Shown: piece after piece, positions 8,491 through 18,300 of the stretch | Numbering within the stretch: the stretch's first letter is position 1 | Layout: every line of letters starts with the position of its first letter | Assembly: GCA_002714465.1 (NCBI GenBank) | Contig: PAXL01000017.1 | Span: 95,381 to 130,880, forward strand | Direction of reading: 5' to 3' | From: Gemmatimonadota bacterium | GTDB taxonomy: Bacteria; Latescibacterota; UBA2968 | Length of the DNA: 35,500 bases | The notes under the pieces: generated by a model | Database searches by the model: none | What the model saw: the letters and a program-made list of their open reading frames with translations, nothing else | Told to the model about the DNA's origin: nothing | Made by a program: the position numbers and the translations under genes

Positions 8491-9435
8491 TCAGCTTACC
8501 GGCCGGATCTCAAGTTCCTCTCCGAATCTCCGTACCCCCTCGATACCTCTCAGGGTCACGTTGATACCAGCGAGGAAGTTCGCAAACCGGCTGGCTTCAA
8601 CCGGGTCACGGGACTCGAGATACGAGGCCATGAACCCCATCAGGTAGACATCACCGCAACCCGTCTCGTCGACCGGTTCACCGGCCGGCAGAGGGGGCGA
8701 GTGATGCAGGATCGTGTCGCCGTTCTCTGAATACACGACATCCGACCCGTTTGCGTTTCGTGTGACGATCGCGACGGACGATCCGTTCGAGATCAAACGA
8801 TCGCCGAAAGCGTAAGTCTTGTCATCTGTATCGAGCGTCTCACCAGCGAGCAGCGCTGCTTCCTGCTCGTTCATCTGTATCACGTCCGCACAGGCGATCC
8901 ACTCGTTCCAGTAGGGCGGCACACGCCAGAACCGCCGATTCTGGTCGTCCATCCCGAGCGACAGACTGTGGAGATCCATGAATATCGGCGCTTCAGTCGC
9001 CTCGCGAACCGACTGAAGCGTCTCAAGCTCAAGTTCGATTCCCGTGATAAAATTAACGGCGATCGCGTCGCAGGAGAGGAAGGGCTCAATCCTATTGAAG
9101 GTCAGCTTCGGGACCCCGCCAAGCAGTGTCTCTTGCTTGTTGTAGTCCTCATCGTAGACCATGAAGCAGTGCGTGTTCTTGTCCGGAACGAACGCAACCC
9201 CTTCGAAATCGATGTTCGCACAGGGACCCAGATAATCGATCACGATCTCCCGCATGTCCTCGCCGACGTTGACGACGGGCAGGATTCGCGCTGTGTCCTT
9301 TACGATCGCGGACAGGGGCAGCAAGCTGTAGAGAATGCCGCCATAGCTCTCGGTCTCGACCCCATCGGGAGTACGAATCGTATCCCTGTTGATGGTCCCG
9401 AGAAGGGCGATTCTGCGCCCTCCTTCACCCCCCAC
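8491..9435 (-). CDS. PfkB-family carbohydrate/nucleoside kinase
   Basis: 314 residues from a GTG at 9435. Ribokinase-fold features: N-terminal RRIALLGTINRDTI strand, and near residues 255-260 the anion hole and catalytic base DETGCGDVYLMGFMA. This motif phosphorylates a hydroxyl of a sugar, nucleoside or similar small molecule; the substrate cannot be read. The frame stays open to 9657, but GTG 9435 has GGAGGGG 4 bases upstream and the operon promoter lies at 9473-9501, so longer starts would precede the transcript. It is the first gene of the operon leading to gcvPB. Confidence 0.88.
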   Translation of the reverse strand: MGGEGGRRIALLGTINRDTIRTPDGVETESYGGILYSLLPLSAIVKDTARILPVVNVGEDMREIVIDYLGPCANIDFEGVAFVPDKNTHCFMVYDEDYNKQETLLGGVPKLTFNRIEPFLSCDAIAVNFITGIELELETLQSVREATEAPIFMDLHSLSLGMDDQNRRFWRVPPYWNEWIACADVIQMNEQEAALLAGETLDTDDKTYAFGDRLISNGSSVAIVTRNANGSDVVYSENGDTILHHSPPLPAGEPVDETGCGDVYLMGFMASYLESRDPVEASRFANFLAGINVTLRGIEGVRRFGEELEIRPVS

Positions 9436-9472
9436 AAAACCCCTCCAGATACGTGTGATACATCGATCTGGA

Positions 9473-9501
9473 AATCTACCACAATGCCTATGTTGTGTCA
9501 A
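9473..9501 (-). promoter_or_regulatory. Sigma-70 promoter of the kinase-hflKC-coaE-gcvP operon
   Basis: Minus-strand TTGACA (9496-9501, all six consensus bases), 17-base spacer, TAGATT (9473-9478). Predicted start near 9466, leaving about 30 bases of leader before the GTG at 9435. It is one of the best-matching promoters in the window. Confidence 0.8.
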
Positions 9502-9639
9502 CGCGCCGCCCCTCAGGCCGCACGCGCAAAAACGGCAGCCTCCGACTGCCTTGGTATCCATATGGCGTCCAATCTTGGCCGTAGGTTCCGGTCTTCTCCC
9601 CGGCTGGATCGCAATCAAGAACATTGGTCTTGAACCTCG

Positions 9640-9656
9640 TGCAGCCGAAGGCTGCA
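9640..9656 (-). other. Hairpin downstream of recG
   Basis: Perfect 7-bp stem TGCAGCC/GGCTGCA with a 3-base loop, 46 bases after the recG stop. No T-run follows on the minus strand, so it is at best a weak or factor-dependent end of the recG message. Confidence 0.3.
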
Positions 9657-9702
9657 TAATACGGTCCAGGTGATCACACCTCCTAATTCGCCAAGGGTCT
9701 GC

Positions 9703-11778
9703 TTACCCCGCCTCCGCGATCAAAAACCCCGAATCTTCCAGTCCGGCAATCTGATCGCGAAGCCACCTGTGTTCCGCCAGATCCCCGTCCTTCTCCACGA
9801 TCCGATCCCCCGCTTCTCTCGCCTTTTCGATCAGATCCCGATCTCTCGTCAGATCTGCATATCGAAACTCAGGAAGACCCGTCTGCCTCATTCCGAACAT
9901 CTGTCCTGCACCACGGATCTCCAAATCGAGCTCCGAGATTCGGAACCCATCGGTCGTCTCGCACATTGCACGAAGCCTGGCCTCGGCATCTTCGGTCAAC
10001 TCGTTCTCTGGATCGGCCACGAGAACACAGTAGGACGCTTCGCTCCCACGTCCTACCCGACCGCGAAGCTGATGCAGCTGCGAGAGCCCGAACCGCTCGG
10101 CGTGCTCGATCATCATCACCGTCGCGTTCGGCACATCCACACCGACTTCGATCACCGTCGTCGACACGAGCACGTCAATCTCGCCCCTGCGGAACGCCTC
10201 CATCACCGCCGACTTGTCCTGAGCTTTCATCGTCCCAAAGATCAATCCGAGACGGGTGTCTGAGAGGGGTCCTGTCTGCAGTACTTCGAACGCCGTTTTG
10301 GCCGACCGGACCTGCTTTGTCTTACCGCCATCGACTGTCGGGTAGACCACATACGCCTGACGACCCTTGGCGACCTCCTCACGGATGAACCCGAACGCCT
10401 TGTCCCGATCCTTCCCGAAGCGCAGTCCGGTCTTGATCGGCTGCCTGCCCACGGGCATCTCGTCGATCGTCGAGACTTCGAGATGACCATACAGTGTCAA
10501 CGCGAGGGACCTGGGGATCGGGGTCGCTGTCATCACGAGCAGATGGGCGTGCTCCCCCTTTTCCCTGAGCTTCAGACGTTGCGCAACACCGAACCGATGC
10601 TGCTCGTCGACGACCACAAGGCCCAGCTGCTTGAACACGACATCCTCTTCGAGCAATGCGTGCGTGCCGATCACGATGTGCGTCTGTCCCGACGCAACGA
10701 GTGCGGCCGCAGCCTGCCTGTCTGCTTTCCTTAGCCTTCCCGTAAGCAGCCCTGACCTGATCCCCAAGGGTTCGACCCATCGCTGCACTGTCGCTGCGTG
10801 CTGCTCGGCAAGCACTTCCGTCGGGACCATCACTGCCACCTGCCCACCCGCATCCACGACCGAAAGGGCTGCCATCAGAGCGACCAGCGTCTTGCCAGAC
10901 CCGACATCCCCCTGCAGCAGCCGGTGGAGTACCTGGCCCTCCCCCATCTCATTCAGAATTTCGCCAAGCGTTCGCTCCTGTGCCCCAGTCAGATCGAACG
11001 GAAGCGACGCTCTCAGTTCCTCTCCCAGACCGCCGCCATCGTCAAGACAAAGCGCCGAACCCCTTGGGCGCTGGCTCAGCCCCCAAACCCGAATCGTCAG
11101 TAGTTCGTTATACGCGAGTCGACGCCGGCCCGATTCGACATCGTCTAGCGAGTCAGGGAAATGCACACAGGCATAAGCCTCGGCGAGTCCGACCAGATCG
11201 CTCCGCAGGTCCGGGACCAGTGGATCATCGATCTCGAGTTCGTCGAGCGCTCGCTTGATCAGGCGACGAAGTGTCCTGGCGGTCAGATAGGAGAACTTCA
11301 TCTTGGCCGTCGTCCTGTAGAGCGGCACAATCCCGCCCGTATGGATCCGGGAATCCACCTCCTCGTCCGGTCCGGAAAGCACTTCGACCTCGGGATGGAC
11401 GATCTGAAGCTGGCTCCGAAACGCCGTCACCTTACCACCGATTGAAACCCAGTCGCCGATCTGAAACGTGTCCTTCACATATTGATATCCCGCAAACCAG
11501 ACGCAGTCGAGCCTGTCCGTCTCGTCCTTGACCGTGGCCACAAACCTCGGCCGACGTCCGGGGATAAACCGAGCGCTGATCACCTCGCCGACAGCCGTGA
11601 TCTCACGGTCCATTGGCAGATCGGCGATAGGAGTTTCCGTAGACCGATCCAGGTACCGATGCGGAAGAAAGCCCAAAAGGTCCGCGACGGTATGGATGCC
11701 AACCTGCTTCAATACTTCGGACCGCTTGTCGCCGATCCCATGAACACGACGAACATCCAACGTCTTTATGTCAGCCAT
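9703..11778 (-). CDS. recG: ATP-dependent DNA helicase RecG
   Basis: 691 residues, full length. Branch-migrating SF2 helicase that reverses stalled replication forks and processes Holliday junctions. An N-terminal helix-hairpin-like VHGIGDKRSEVLKQVGI is followed by an OB-fold wedge (about 60-160). The helicase core has Walker A GDVGSGKT (about 290-297), VVVDEQHRFGVAQR (about 388), MTATPIPRSLALT, and in the second lobe TTVIEVGVDVPNATVM and QLRGRVGRG. GGGAG lies about 10 bases before the ATG. It is divergent from the gene at 11925. No promoter of good quality was visible on its side. Confidence 0.97.
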   Translation of the reverse strand: MADIKTLDVRRVHGIGDKRSEVLKQVGIHTVADLLGFLPHRYLDRSTETPIADLPMDREITAVGEVISARFIPGRRPRFVATVKDETDRLDCVWFAGYQYVKDTFQIGDWVSIGGKVTAFRSQLQIVHPEVEVLSGPDEEVDSRIHTGGIVPLYRTTAKMKFSYLTARTLRRLIKRALDELEIDDPLVPDLRSDLVGLAEAYACVHFPDSLDDVESGRRRLAYNELLTIRVWGLSQRPRGSALCLDDGGGLGEELRASLPFDLTGAQERTLGEILNEMGEGQVLHRLLQGDVGSGKTLVALMAALSVVDAGGQVAVMVPTEVLAEQHAATVQRWVEPLGIRSGLLTGRLRKADRQAAAALVASGQTHIVIGTHALLEEDVVFKQLGLVVVDEQHRFGVAQRLKLREKGEHAHLLVMTATPIPRSLALTLYGHLEVSTIDEMPVGRQPIKTGLRFGKDRDKAFGFIREEVAKGRQAYVVYPTVDGGKTKQVRSAKTAFEVLQTGPLSDTRLGLIFGTMKAQDKSAVMEAFRRGEIDVLVSTTVIEVGVDVPNATVMMIEHAERFGLSQLHQLRGRVGRGSEASYCVLVADPENELTEDAEARLRAMCETTDGFRISELDLEIRGAGQMFGMRQTGLPEFRYADLTRDRDLIEKAREAGDRIVEKDGDLAEHRWLRDQIAGLEDSGFLIAEAG

Positions 11779-11816
11779 GAGTCGGGATCTCCCTCGCCCA
11801 GTACAGTGTGGCTACC

Positions 11817-11845
11817 TTGACCCTCATTCGTCGTAACCGTATATT
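11817..11845 (+). promoter_or_regulatory. Sigma-70 promoter for the TPR/periplasmic-binding gene
   Basis: TTGACC (11817-11822), 17-base spacer, TATATT (11840-11845): five of six consensus bases in each box. Predicted start near 11852, leaving a leader of roughly 70 bases before ATG 11925. Confidence 0.75.
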
Positions 11846-11924
11846 CGCAAAGCCTTTGTAGCCTCTCTGGACAACACCCGGCACCCCGTCAGTCAGGTGC
11901 TTCGACTCACCCCTTCGTGGGCCC

Positions 11925-13853
11925 ATGCGACTCCGTATTAGATCCCTCTTTCAGCTTGTTTCGATCGTCGTTCTCTCAAGCACTGGTTTCGGCCAAGAGA
12001 CCCCGGTCACCTTCAGCCAACCCGCCGAATCGCTCTTCCAACGCTCGCTTGCCAGATACATACAGGCCAACTTCATCGCCGCCCGTGCAGGCTTTACGGA
12101 GCTAGTCGAGGAGCTTCCACCCAACCAAAGAACGTCCGCCGCCCGCCTGATGCTCGGCAAGAGCTACTATAAGCTCAGAGAATACAATCTGGCTCTCGCG
12201 GCGGCAATCGAACTCTACGAAACTTTCCCATACAGCCGCTACCTGCCAGAGGCAGATCTCCTGATCGGCGATTGCTACTTCCATCAGGGTCAGGTCTACA
12301 GTGCGGCGACGCAGTATGCGCGCGTGTTGACCGCCAAAGCGAGCATCCGTCTCAAGGCGAGGGCCGCTGATCGGCTCGGTCAGATGTCGGGTGCGGGACG
12401 CCTTACCGACCGTGACATCGATCGGCTACGGGGCGACTTCGGCAGACAGATCATCGACGAGGCGCTCACCTTCGGGAAGGCTCGTTGGCCCGAAAAACTC
12501 GGTCGTCCGGCAGACTCGGAAAAACCCCTAGCCAGGTTCTTGGAGCGTTTCCCAAACGGCTATCTTGAGCCGCTTGTTCGCCGCCAGCTGCTCTCACGGA
12601 CCAAGGTGCCCGAGCCGACGCTTGTCGACAAAATCGCCGAGCCCGAGGAGGTAGAGGAAGACCCATCCAAGGCCACTTACCGGATCGGAATCGTCGCGCC
12701 GCTCGAAACGCCGGCCGGTCGTTCCCTGCGCGACGGAATTCTGCTGGCCAGAGAACGTTTTACCCTCCCGAAAGGAGAAACCATCGGGCTGATCTTCCAG
12801 GATTCCGAAGGAAGCCCGATCCGCGCAGTCAAGGCAGCTGAGCGCATCATTGAGAACTACGACGTCTTGGCGATCATCGGCGCGCTCCGGAGTGAAGAGA
12901 CGCTTCCCCTGGCCGCACATTTGAGCCCGCAGAAGATTCCCTTGATCGCGCCGACGGCCTCGGAAGATGAGATCGCCTCGCTCCCCTATGTGTTCCAGAT
13001 GAACGCGACACCCGGCGCCCAGGGCCGACGCATTGCCGACTATGCAGTGCGCGAACTCGGTCTGCGCACCTTGGCGAGTGTCTCGTCCCGAGACAAGTAT
13101 GGCGACCGCCTAGCAAAAGAGTTCACGGCTCGGGCGGAAGAGCTTGGCGGAGAGGTTGTCGTACAGGAATGGTACGAGCCGGGTGCGACCGATTATCGAG
13201 GCCAGTTCAACCGGATCCGGGATGCCGGTCTCGCCCTCCACATGCCAAACATCCTCGAGACCGAGGTCGACTCCCTTATTCGTAATGGCATCCACGTAGA
13301 GCCGCCACCGCCCGTTCCCGTCGACCCGGACACAGTCCAGCAGGAGCCGGTCGAAACGGTGGACGGTCTTCTCGTCGGCGCATCGACATACGAGGACGTC
13401 CTGCTGATCACACCGCAGGTCGCCTCATCCCAGATCAATGCACAGCTCTTGGGAAGCGACGGCTGGAACTACCCTGAAGTCGTGCAGGATGGTGGCAGCT
13501 ACGTGAACAACGCCATCTTCGTCGCCAAGTATAATGAGATGAGCGATCTCGAATCAGTTCAGGACTTCGTGAACCTGTATCGGGGCCGCTTCGGTCGCGA
13601 TCAGGACACCGCATCAGCACTCGGTCACGACGCGATGCTCGCCGTCCTTGAAGCGATCGCCGCGGGTGGGACCGAGCGACCGACGCTTCAGGAGAAGCTC
13701 CAGACTCTGACCGACATCCCTGGCGCGACCGGACGGATCACCTTCCGCCCTGGCGACCGTGAGAACGCCTGGATGTATCTCCTCTCGATTCGTCGCGGCA
13801 GGATCCAGACGCTTAGCTTCGACGAAGTTCCCGAAGAAAAAGACCTCGAATAG
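11925..13853 (+). CDS. TPR plus type-1 periplasmic-binding protein, LpoA-like architecture
   Basis: 642 residues. Signal peptide (1-23, ending STGFGQ, no lipobox cysteine), then a helical repeat region (about 35-165) with TPR/YbgF-type units such as RLMLGKSYYKLREYNLALAAA and LLIGDCYFHQGQVYSAATQYA. A linker leads to a type-1 periplasmic-binding fold (Peripla_BP_6, from about 248: YRIGIVAPLETPAGRSLRDGI, VLAIIGALRSEETLPLA, IPLIAPTASEDEI). The order matches LpoA, the outer-membrane activator of penicillin-binding proteins, and differs from plain amino-acid-binding proteins, which lack the TPR part. No ABC permease genes are adjacent, which argues against transport. Function is inferred from architecture only. 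Confidence 0.8.
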   Translation: MRLRIRSLFQLVSIVVLSSTGFGQETPVTFSQPAESLFQRSLARYIQANFIAARAGFTELVEELPPNQRTSAARLMLGKSYYKLREYNLALAAAIELYETFPYSRYLPEADLLIGDCYFHQGQVYSAATQYARVLTAKASIRLKARAADRLGQMSGAGRLTDRDIDRLRGDFGRQIIDEALTFGKARWPEKLGRPADSEKPLARFLERFPNGYLEPLVRRQLLSRTKVPEPTLVDKIAEPEEVEEDPSKATYRIGIVAPLETPAGRSLRDGILLARERFTLPKGETIGLIFQDSEGSPIRAVKAAERIIENYDVLAIIGALRSEETLPLAAHLSPQKIPLIAPTASEDEIASLPYVFQMNATPGAQGRRIADYAVRELGLRTLASVSSRDKYGDRLAKEFTARAEELGGEVVVQEWYEPGATDYRGQFNRIRDAGLALHMPNILETEVDSLIRNGIHVEPPPPVPVDPDTVQQEPVETVDGLLVGASTYEDVLLITPQVASSQINAQLLGSDGWNYPEVVQDGGSYVNNAIFVAKYNEMSDLESVQDFVNLYRGRFGRDQDTASALGHDAMLAVLEAIAAGGTERPTLQEKLQTLTDIPGATGRITFRPGDRENAWMYLLSIRRGRIQTLSFDEVPEEKDLE

Positions 13854-14001
13854 TCTCTCGCCTCTTCGACACACTCTTCGCATAACAAAGAACCCGGTCA
13901 CGCCCGGTGCGCTGCGTAAAAGAGATCCACAATCCTGCTTTCCATCCAATTGGTCAAGTCTCAACAAATCCTCTTCGAGTCCACCTACAGATGGGGCTCG
14001 G

Positions 14002-14038
14002 CACGTGCAGAATGGCCTTGCTGGCCATTCTGCACGTG
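14002..14038 (+). terminator. 16-bp perfect inverted repeat between the TPR gene and sbcD
   Basis: Arms 14002-14017 and 14023-14038 (CACGTGCAGAATGGCC and its complement) around loop TTGCT. Only TCTAAA follows, so there is no proper U-tract. It may block read-through, protect the upstream mRNA's 3' end, or be a protein-binding dyad. It is about 150 bases after the upstream stop. Confidence 0.5.
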
Positions 14039-14106
14039 TCTAAATTCCGAGGGAAACCTACGGAATTCTTTCCCTGTAGACCCATTCTCCCCGCCAGACA
14101 GGACGC

Positions 14107-15345
14107 ATGGCGGTTTCTTTCCTTCATATTGCCGACACACATGTCGGGGTAGAGACGCATGGCCGGCTCGATCCGGCTACGGGCCTGAACACTCGAGTTC
14201 AGGACTTCACACGCTGTCTAGACTACGCCTTCGACATCGCGATCGATCGCTCGCTCGACTTCGTCGTACTGGCCGGGGACGCATACAAGACGTGTGACCC
14301 TTCAGCCACTCATCAGCGTGCGCTTGCGCGCTGTGTCCAACGCCTATCGTCCACTGGGATCCCTCTCGTCATCGTCGTCGGGAACCACGACGTACCGGTC
14401 GCCTTCGGCAAAGCCAATTCGGTCGACATCTTCAGGACTCTCGAATTGGAGGGTGTACACGTTGCGGACTCCGACTGTGTGATCGACATCCAGACCGCGT
14501 CCGGCCTCATCCAAATCGCCTGCCTGCCCTGGCTCCACCGAAGTCATCTTCTCGCCACAGAAGACTACAAGGATCTGAAGGAGCCGGAAATCCTGCAGCA
14601 TCTTCAGCAACTCGGCAGCCGGATCATCGATGGACTCGCCGCTCAGATCGATCCGACACATCCCGCCATTCTTGCCGCACATGTCGCCGTCGCCGACGCA
14701 GTCCTCTCCGGGTCGGAACAGACGGCCGTCATCGGTCGGGATCCCGTGTTCCTCACGTCCACACTCGCCCAGTCTGCCTTCGACTACGTGGCACTCGGTC
14801 ACATCCACCGACATCAGAACATGAACCCGGATGCCTCCCCTCCAGTCGTCTACTCGGGCAGTATCGATCGGCTCGACTTTGGCGAGGAGAAAGAGACCAA
14901 GGGGTTCTGCATCGTGTCGATCGAGCAAGATGAAACGGACGGCAAGAAGCATACGACCTATGAATTCGTGCCCACACCGTCACGTCACTTCAGTACCATC
15001 CGCGTAGACATCGACAATAGCACGGACCCAACGCGAACAATCGTCAACGCACTCGCCGACCACGATCTCAAAGACAAGATTATCCGGGTGATCTACCGCT
15101 CGACCGACCCGATCACTCTCGACTTCCCTAAGATTCGTCGTGCGACGGAGGATACTGCGCTCGTCGCGGGGATCTACCCCGACACTGAGCGCACCATCCG
15201 ACAGCGAAGATCGACGGTCACACAGGAAATGGGTCTCAAAAAAGCGCTTGAGGCCTATATCGACAACACATCCCGACTCGCCTCCCTAAAGGAGGATATG
15301 GTTTCCCGGGCGCTTGCGCTCGAGGCAGAGGAGCTGACTGAATGA
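14107..15345 (+). CDS. sbcD: DNA repair exonuclease SbcD (Mre11-type nuclease)
   Basis: 412 residues. Mn-dependent nuclease subunit of the SbcCD complex, which opens DNA hairpins and trims protein-blocked ends. All phosphoesterase motifs are present: HIADTHVG at the N-terminus, VVLAGDAYKT, VVGNHDVP, ILAAHVAV, and VALGHIHRHQ. The C-terminal part is the DNA-capping and SbcC-binding region. The stop overlaps the sbcC start by 4 bases. The ribosome site is modest (AGGA). The leader holds overlapping inverted repeats at 14044-14075 (see findings). Confidence 0.95.
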   Translation: MAVSFLHIADTHVGVETHGRLDPATGLNTRVQDFTRCLDYAFDIAIDRSLDFVVLAGDAYKTCDPSATHQRALARCVQRLSSTGIPLVIVVGNHDVPVAFGKANSVDIFRTLELEGVHVADSDCVIDIQTASGLIQIACLPWLHRSHLLATEDYKDLKEPEILQHLQQLGSRIIDGLAAQIDPTHPAILAAHVAVADAVLSGSEQTAVIGRDPVFLTSTLAQSAFDYVALGHIHRHQNMNPDASPPVVYSGSIDRLDFGEEKETKGFCIVSIEQDETDGKKHTTYEFVPTPSRHFSTIRVDIDNSTDPTRTIVNALADHDLKDKIIRVIYRSTDPITLDFPKIRRATEDTALVAGIYPDTERTIRQRRSTVTQEMGLKKALEAYIDNTSRLASLKEDMVSRALALEAEELTE

Positions 15346-18300
15346 TCCCTGTCTCGATCACACTCCGGAACTTTCTCAGCTACGGGGAAGACGCCCCCAC
15401 ACTCGACTTCTCCGACTTCCAGATCGCCTGTATCACGGGACGTAACGGCCACGGTAAGTCCGCCCTGTTCGACGCCATCACCTGGGCTCTTTGGGGCGAA
15501 GCGCGCAAAGCTAAATCGGACAGAAAGCCTGACGAGGGTCTCCTCAGAATAGGTGCCACCGACCTAAATGTCACCTTCGTCTTCGACCTTGATGGCCGCC
15601 GTTTCCGCATCAGTCGCTCCTTTCGGAAGACCGCGCGGTCGGGTGCCGGTTCTCTGGAACTCCAAGTTTTCGACGGCGACGGATACCGCACCCTGTCCGA
15701 GGCGGGATCAATCCGGAAGACACAGGCCCGAATCGATAAGCTCGTCCGCATTAGCTACGAGACCTTCGTCAACTCGGCGTTTATCCTGCAGGGACGCGTC
15801 GATGAGTTCACGCGTCGCTCTCCCTCCGAGAGGAAAGCCATCCTTGCCGAGATCCTCGAACTCTCACGCTACGACGCGCTCGCAACTCGTGCACGTGAGC
15901 ACGCGAGAAAGGCGGAAGACGAAGCACTCAAAGAAAGAGAGAAGCTTTCACGGATCGATGAGGCAGCGGATGAACGACCCGATCTCCAGCGTCGTCTGTC
16001 CGAGGCCCGTGATGCAATGGTCTCCGCAGAGTCATCGATCTCCGATTCGGAGAAAGAGCTTGAGAAGAGCACGCAGAAGATGGCCCGGGTCAAGGCAAAG
16101 CTGTCGCAGAGGTCCACACTCAAGGCCGAACGTGAGGGGACATTGCTCAAGAAAGATGAGCTGACTGTCGAGCTGGAGATAGCAGTATCAACAGTAACGC
16201 GCTGTGAAGAGCGCCTCCTCTCGAAAGACCAGATCGAAGCAGAGGTCGAAGAGCTGAACCGTCTCCGTGATCAGGAGAACGCCTGGCGGCACAAGCAGAC
16301 CGACTTACAGGCACTGGAGCTCGAGCGATCCAGATGTGAGACCGAAATTGAAGCGGCCCGGGTCAAAGTCGAATCCCGAAAGACCCACTGGTCAGGTGTC
16401 GTCTTGGACCTCACCAAACGGATCGCCGCCGCCGAAAACGCGCTCACCCGGAAGCCGGAGATCGATGCGCGTATCCGCGAACTAGCGGAGTTGAGGGAAC
16501 GGGATCGGACGCTTCGCGAGCTCGGTGAAGAGCAGACACGACTCGAACAGGAGCATCGTAGTCTCGCGGAGGACTTCAACCGTCATCGCAGCAGCCTCCA
16601 GGTCGAGATCGAGACCTGTCAGGCAAAGCGTCGCGAGCTTCGGGGTCTTCTGGATCGCAGAACGGAACTCGAACGGGTCTTCAAAGATGCCCGGCAGCAC
16701 CTCGACACCTTAGAAGCTCTGAAAGAGGAGATGGAACGAGTCAAGCGAGATGGCACCGACGCACAGCGTACCGAGGAACGTCTGAAGGAGCGGATGGAAG
16801 GACTCGGTCAACGTCAGCAACAGCTGGTCACTCAGATGACTCAACTAGCTGAGCGCGAGGAAGGCGACTGTCCGCTCTGTGGGTCCGACCTCGACCAGGA
16901 TCATCGCACGGAGGTCCTTGAACAACTCCAGAAGGAACGGGAGCAGCTAGGTTTGGAGAAAAACGCGACTAAGACAAAACTGAGCGAGACGAAGACTCGC
17001 CGGGACGATTGCCGCTCGGCATACCAGAAGCTGCGAGACCAGGTCCATCCCCTAGCTGGGGCTTCACAAAATTTCGCACGAGCAGAGGCTGAGCTCTCTC
17101 AGGTAGCTCGTGTCGACGAAAATCTCGAGTCGATCGTCTTGAAAATCCAGAAGCTTGAAGACGAGGCAAAGGCCTTCGAGACCGAGAGCAAAACGGCTGG
17201 TAAACTGAAGAATATCAAGGAGGCATACGAACAGTTGACGGCTCAAACATCGAAGCACGATACAATCAGGTCTCAGATCGATCGACTCGCCCCGGCGAAA
17301 GTTGAACAGGCTCGTCTGCTGGAGCTTCAGACCCTACTGGAAGAAACCCGTGGCCGGCTTCCCGAAGCGACAGAGAAGCACGACGCAGCAGCCGACTGGC
17401 TCAAGCAGAAGCTCTACGCGCCCGAGGCACAGGAGCAGTTCAGTAAGATCTCAGAAAAGATCGCCGAGATCGAATATCACCCGGACACGCATCGGGGGCT
17501 GCTGGAGAAGATCGAATCTCTCGTTCCCTCAGAAGGAAAGCTGAAAGCCCTGAGCGACACGGATCGAGACCTCGCAGTGGCGAAGGCCACAGTCGAGTCC
17601 ACCCGGACGCGGATCGAAGAAACCGAGGCTGCGACCAAGCAGACTGAGGAGGAGATCGCCAAGCTCGACGAGGCCGAACAGGCACATGGAGTTCTGGAAT
17701 CGCAACTTGGCGATCTGACCAAGCGAGTCACAAACCAACGGTCGACGCGCGATCAGGCTTTGCGCTCCGTGGCTGCGCTCGAAAGAGACGAGCAGGCCAG
17801 CCTTGCCCTTGAGGACGCGCGCAAAAACACAACTGATGCCCTTCGGAGGGGCGAACGGGATGCCCAAGCCTACCGGGAGTTGGTCAAGGCGTTCGGGCGT
17901 GACGGCATACAGGCACTCCTGATCGATCAAGCGATTCCCGAGCTTCAGGACGAAGCGAACCGCATCCTATCGCGCCTGACCGCGAACGGAACACATATCA
18001 CGCTCGAGTCTTTGAGCGAGCTCAAGAGCGGTGGCACAAAGGAGACTCTCGACATCCGGATCAGCGACGAACTCGGCGAGCGTCGGTACGAACTCTACTC
18101 TGGCGGCGAGGCGTTCCGTGTCGACTTTGCGATCCGGATCGCCCTGTCAAAACTACTGGCAAGACGTTCCGGCACACCGCTCCAGACTCTCGTCATCGAT
18201 GAGGGGTTCGGGACGCAGGATGAGCAGGGCCTGATCCACCTGATCGAAGCCATCCAGACGATCAGCGACGAGTTCGAGAAAGTCCTGGTCATAACACACG

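Noticed and set aside
9436..9657. 74-residue N-terminal extension of the PfkB kinase
   Set aside because: It would span the operon promoter at 9473-9501; GTG 9435 has GGAGGGG just upstream and begins at the conserved first strand.
9671..9686. Sequence TGATCACACCTCCTAA resembling the 3' end of 16S rRNA
   Set aside because: Only about a dozen bases match, interrupted by an extra CA, and no rRNA sequence precedes it. Read on the other strand it is the recG downstream region.
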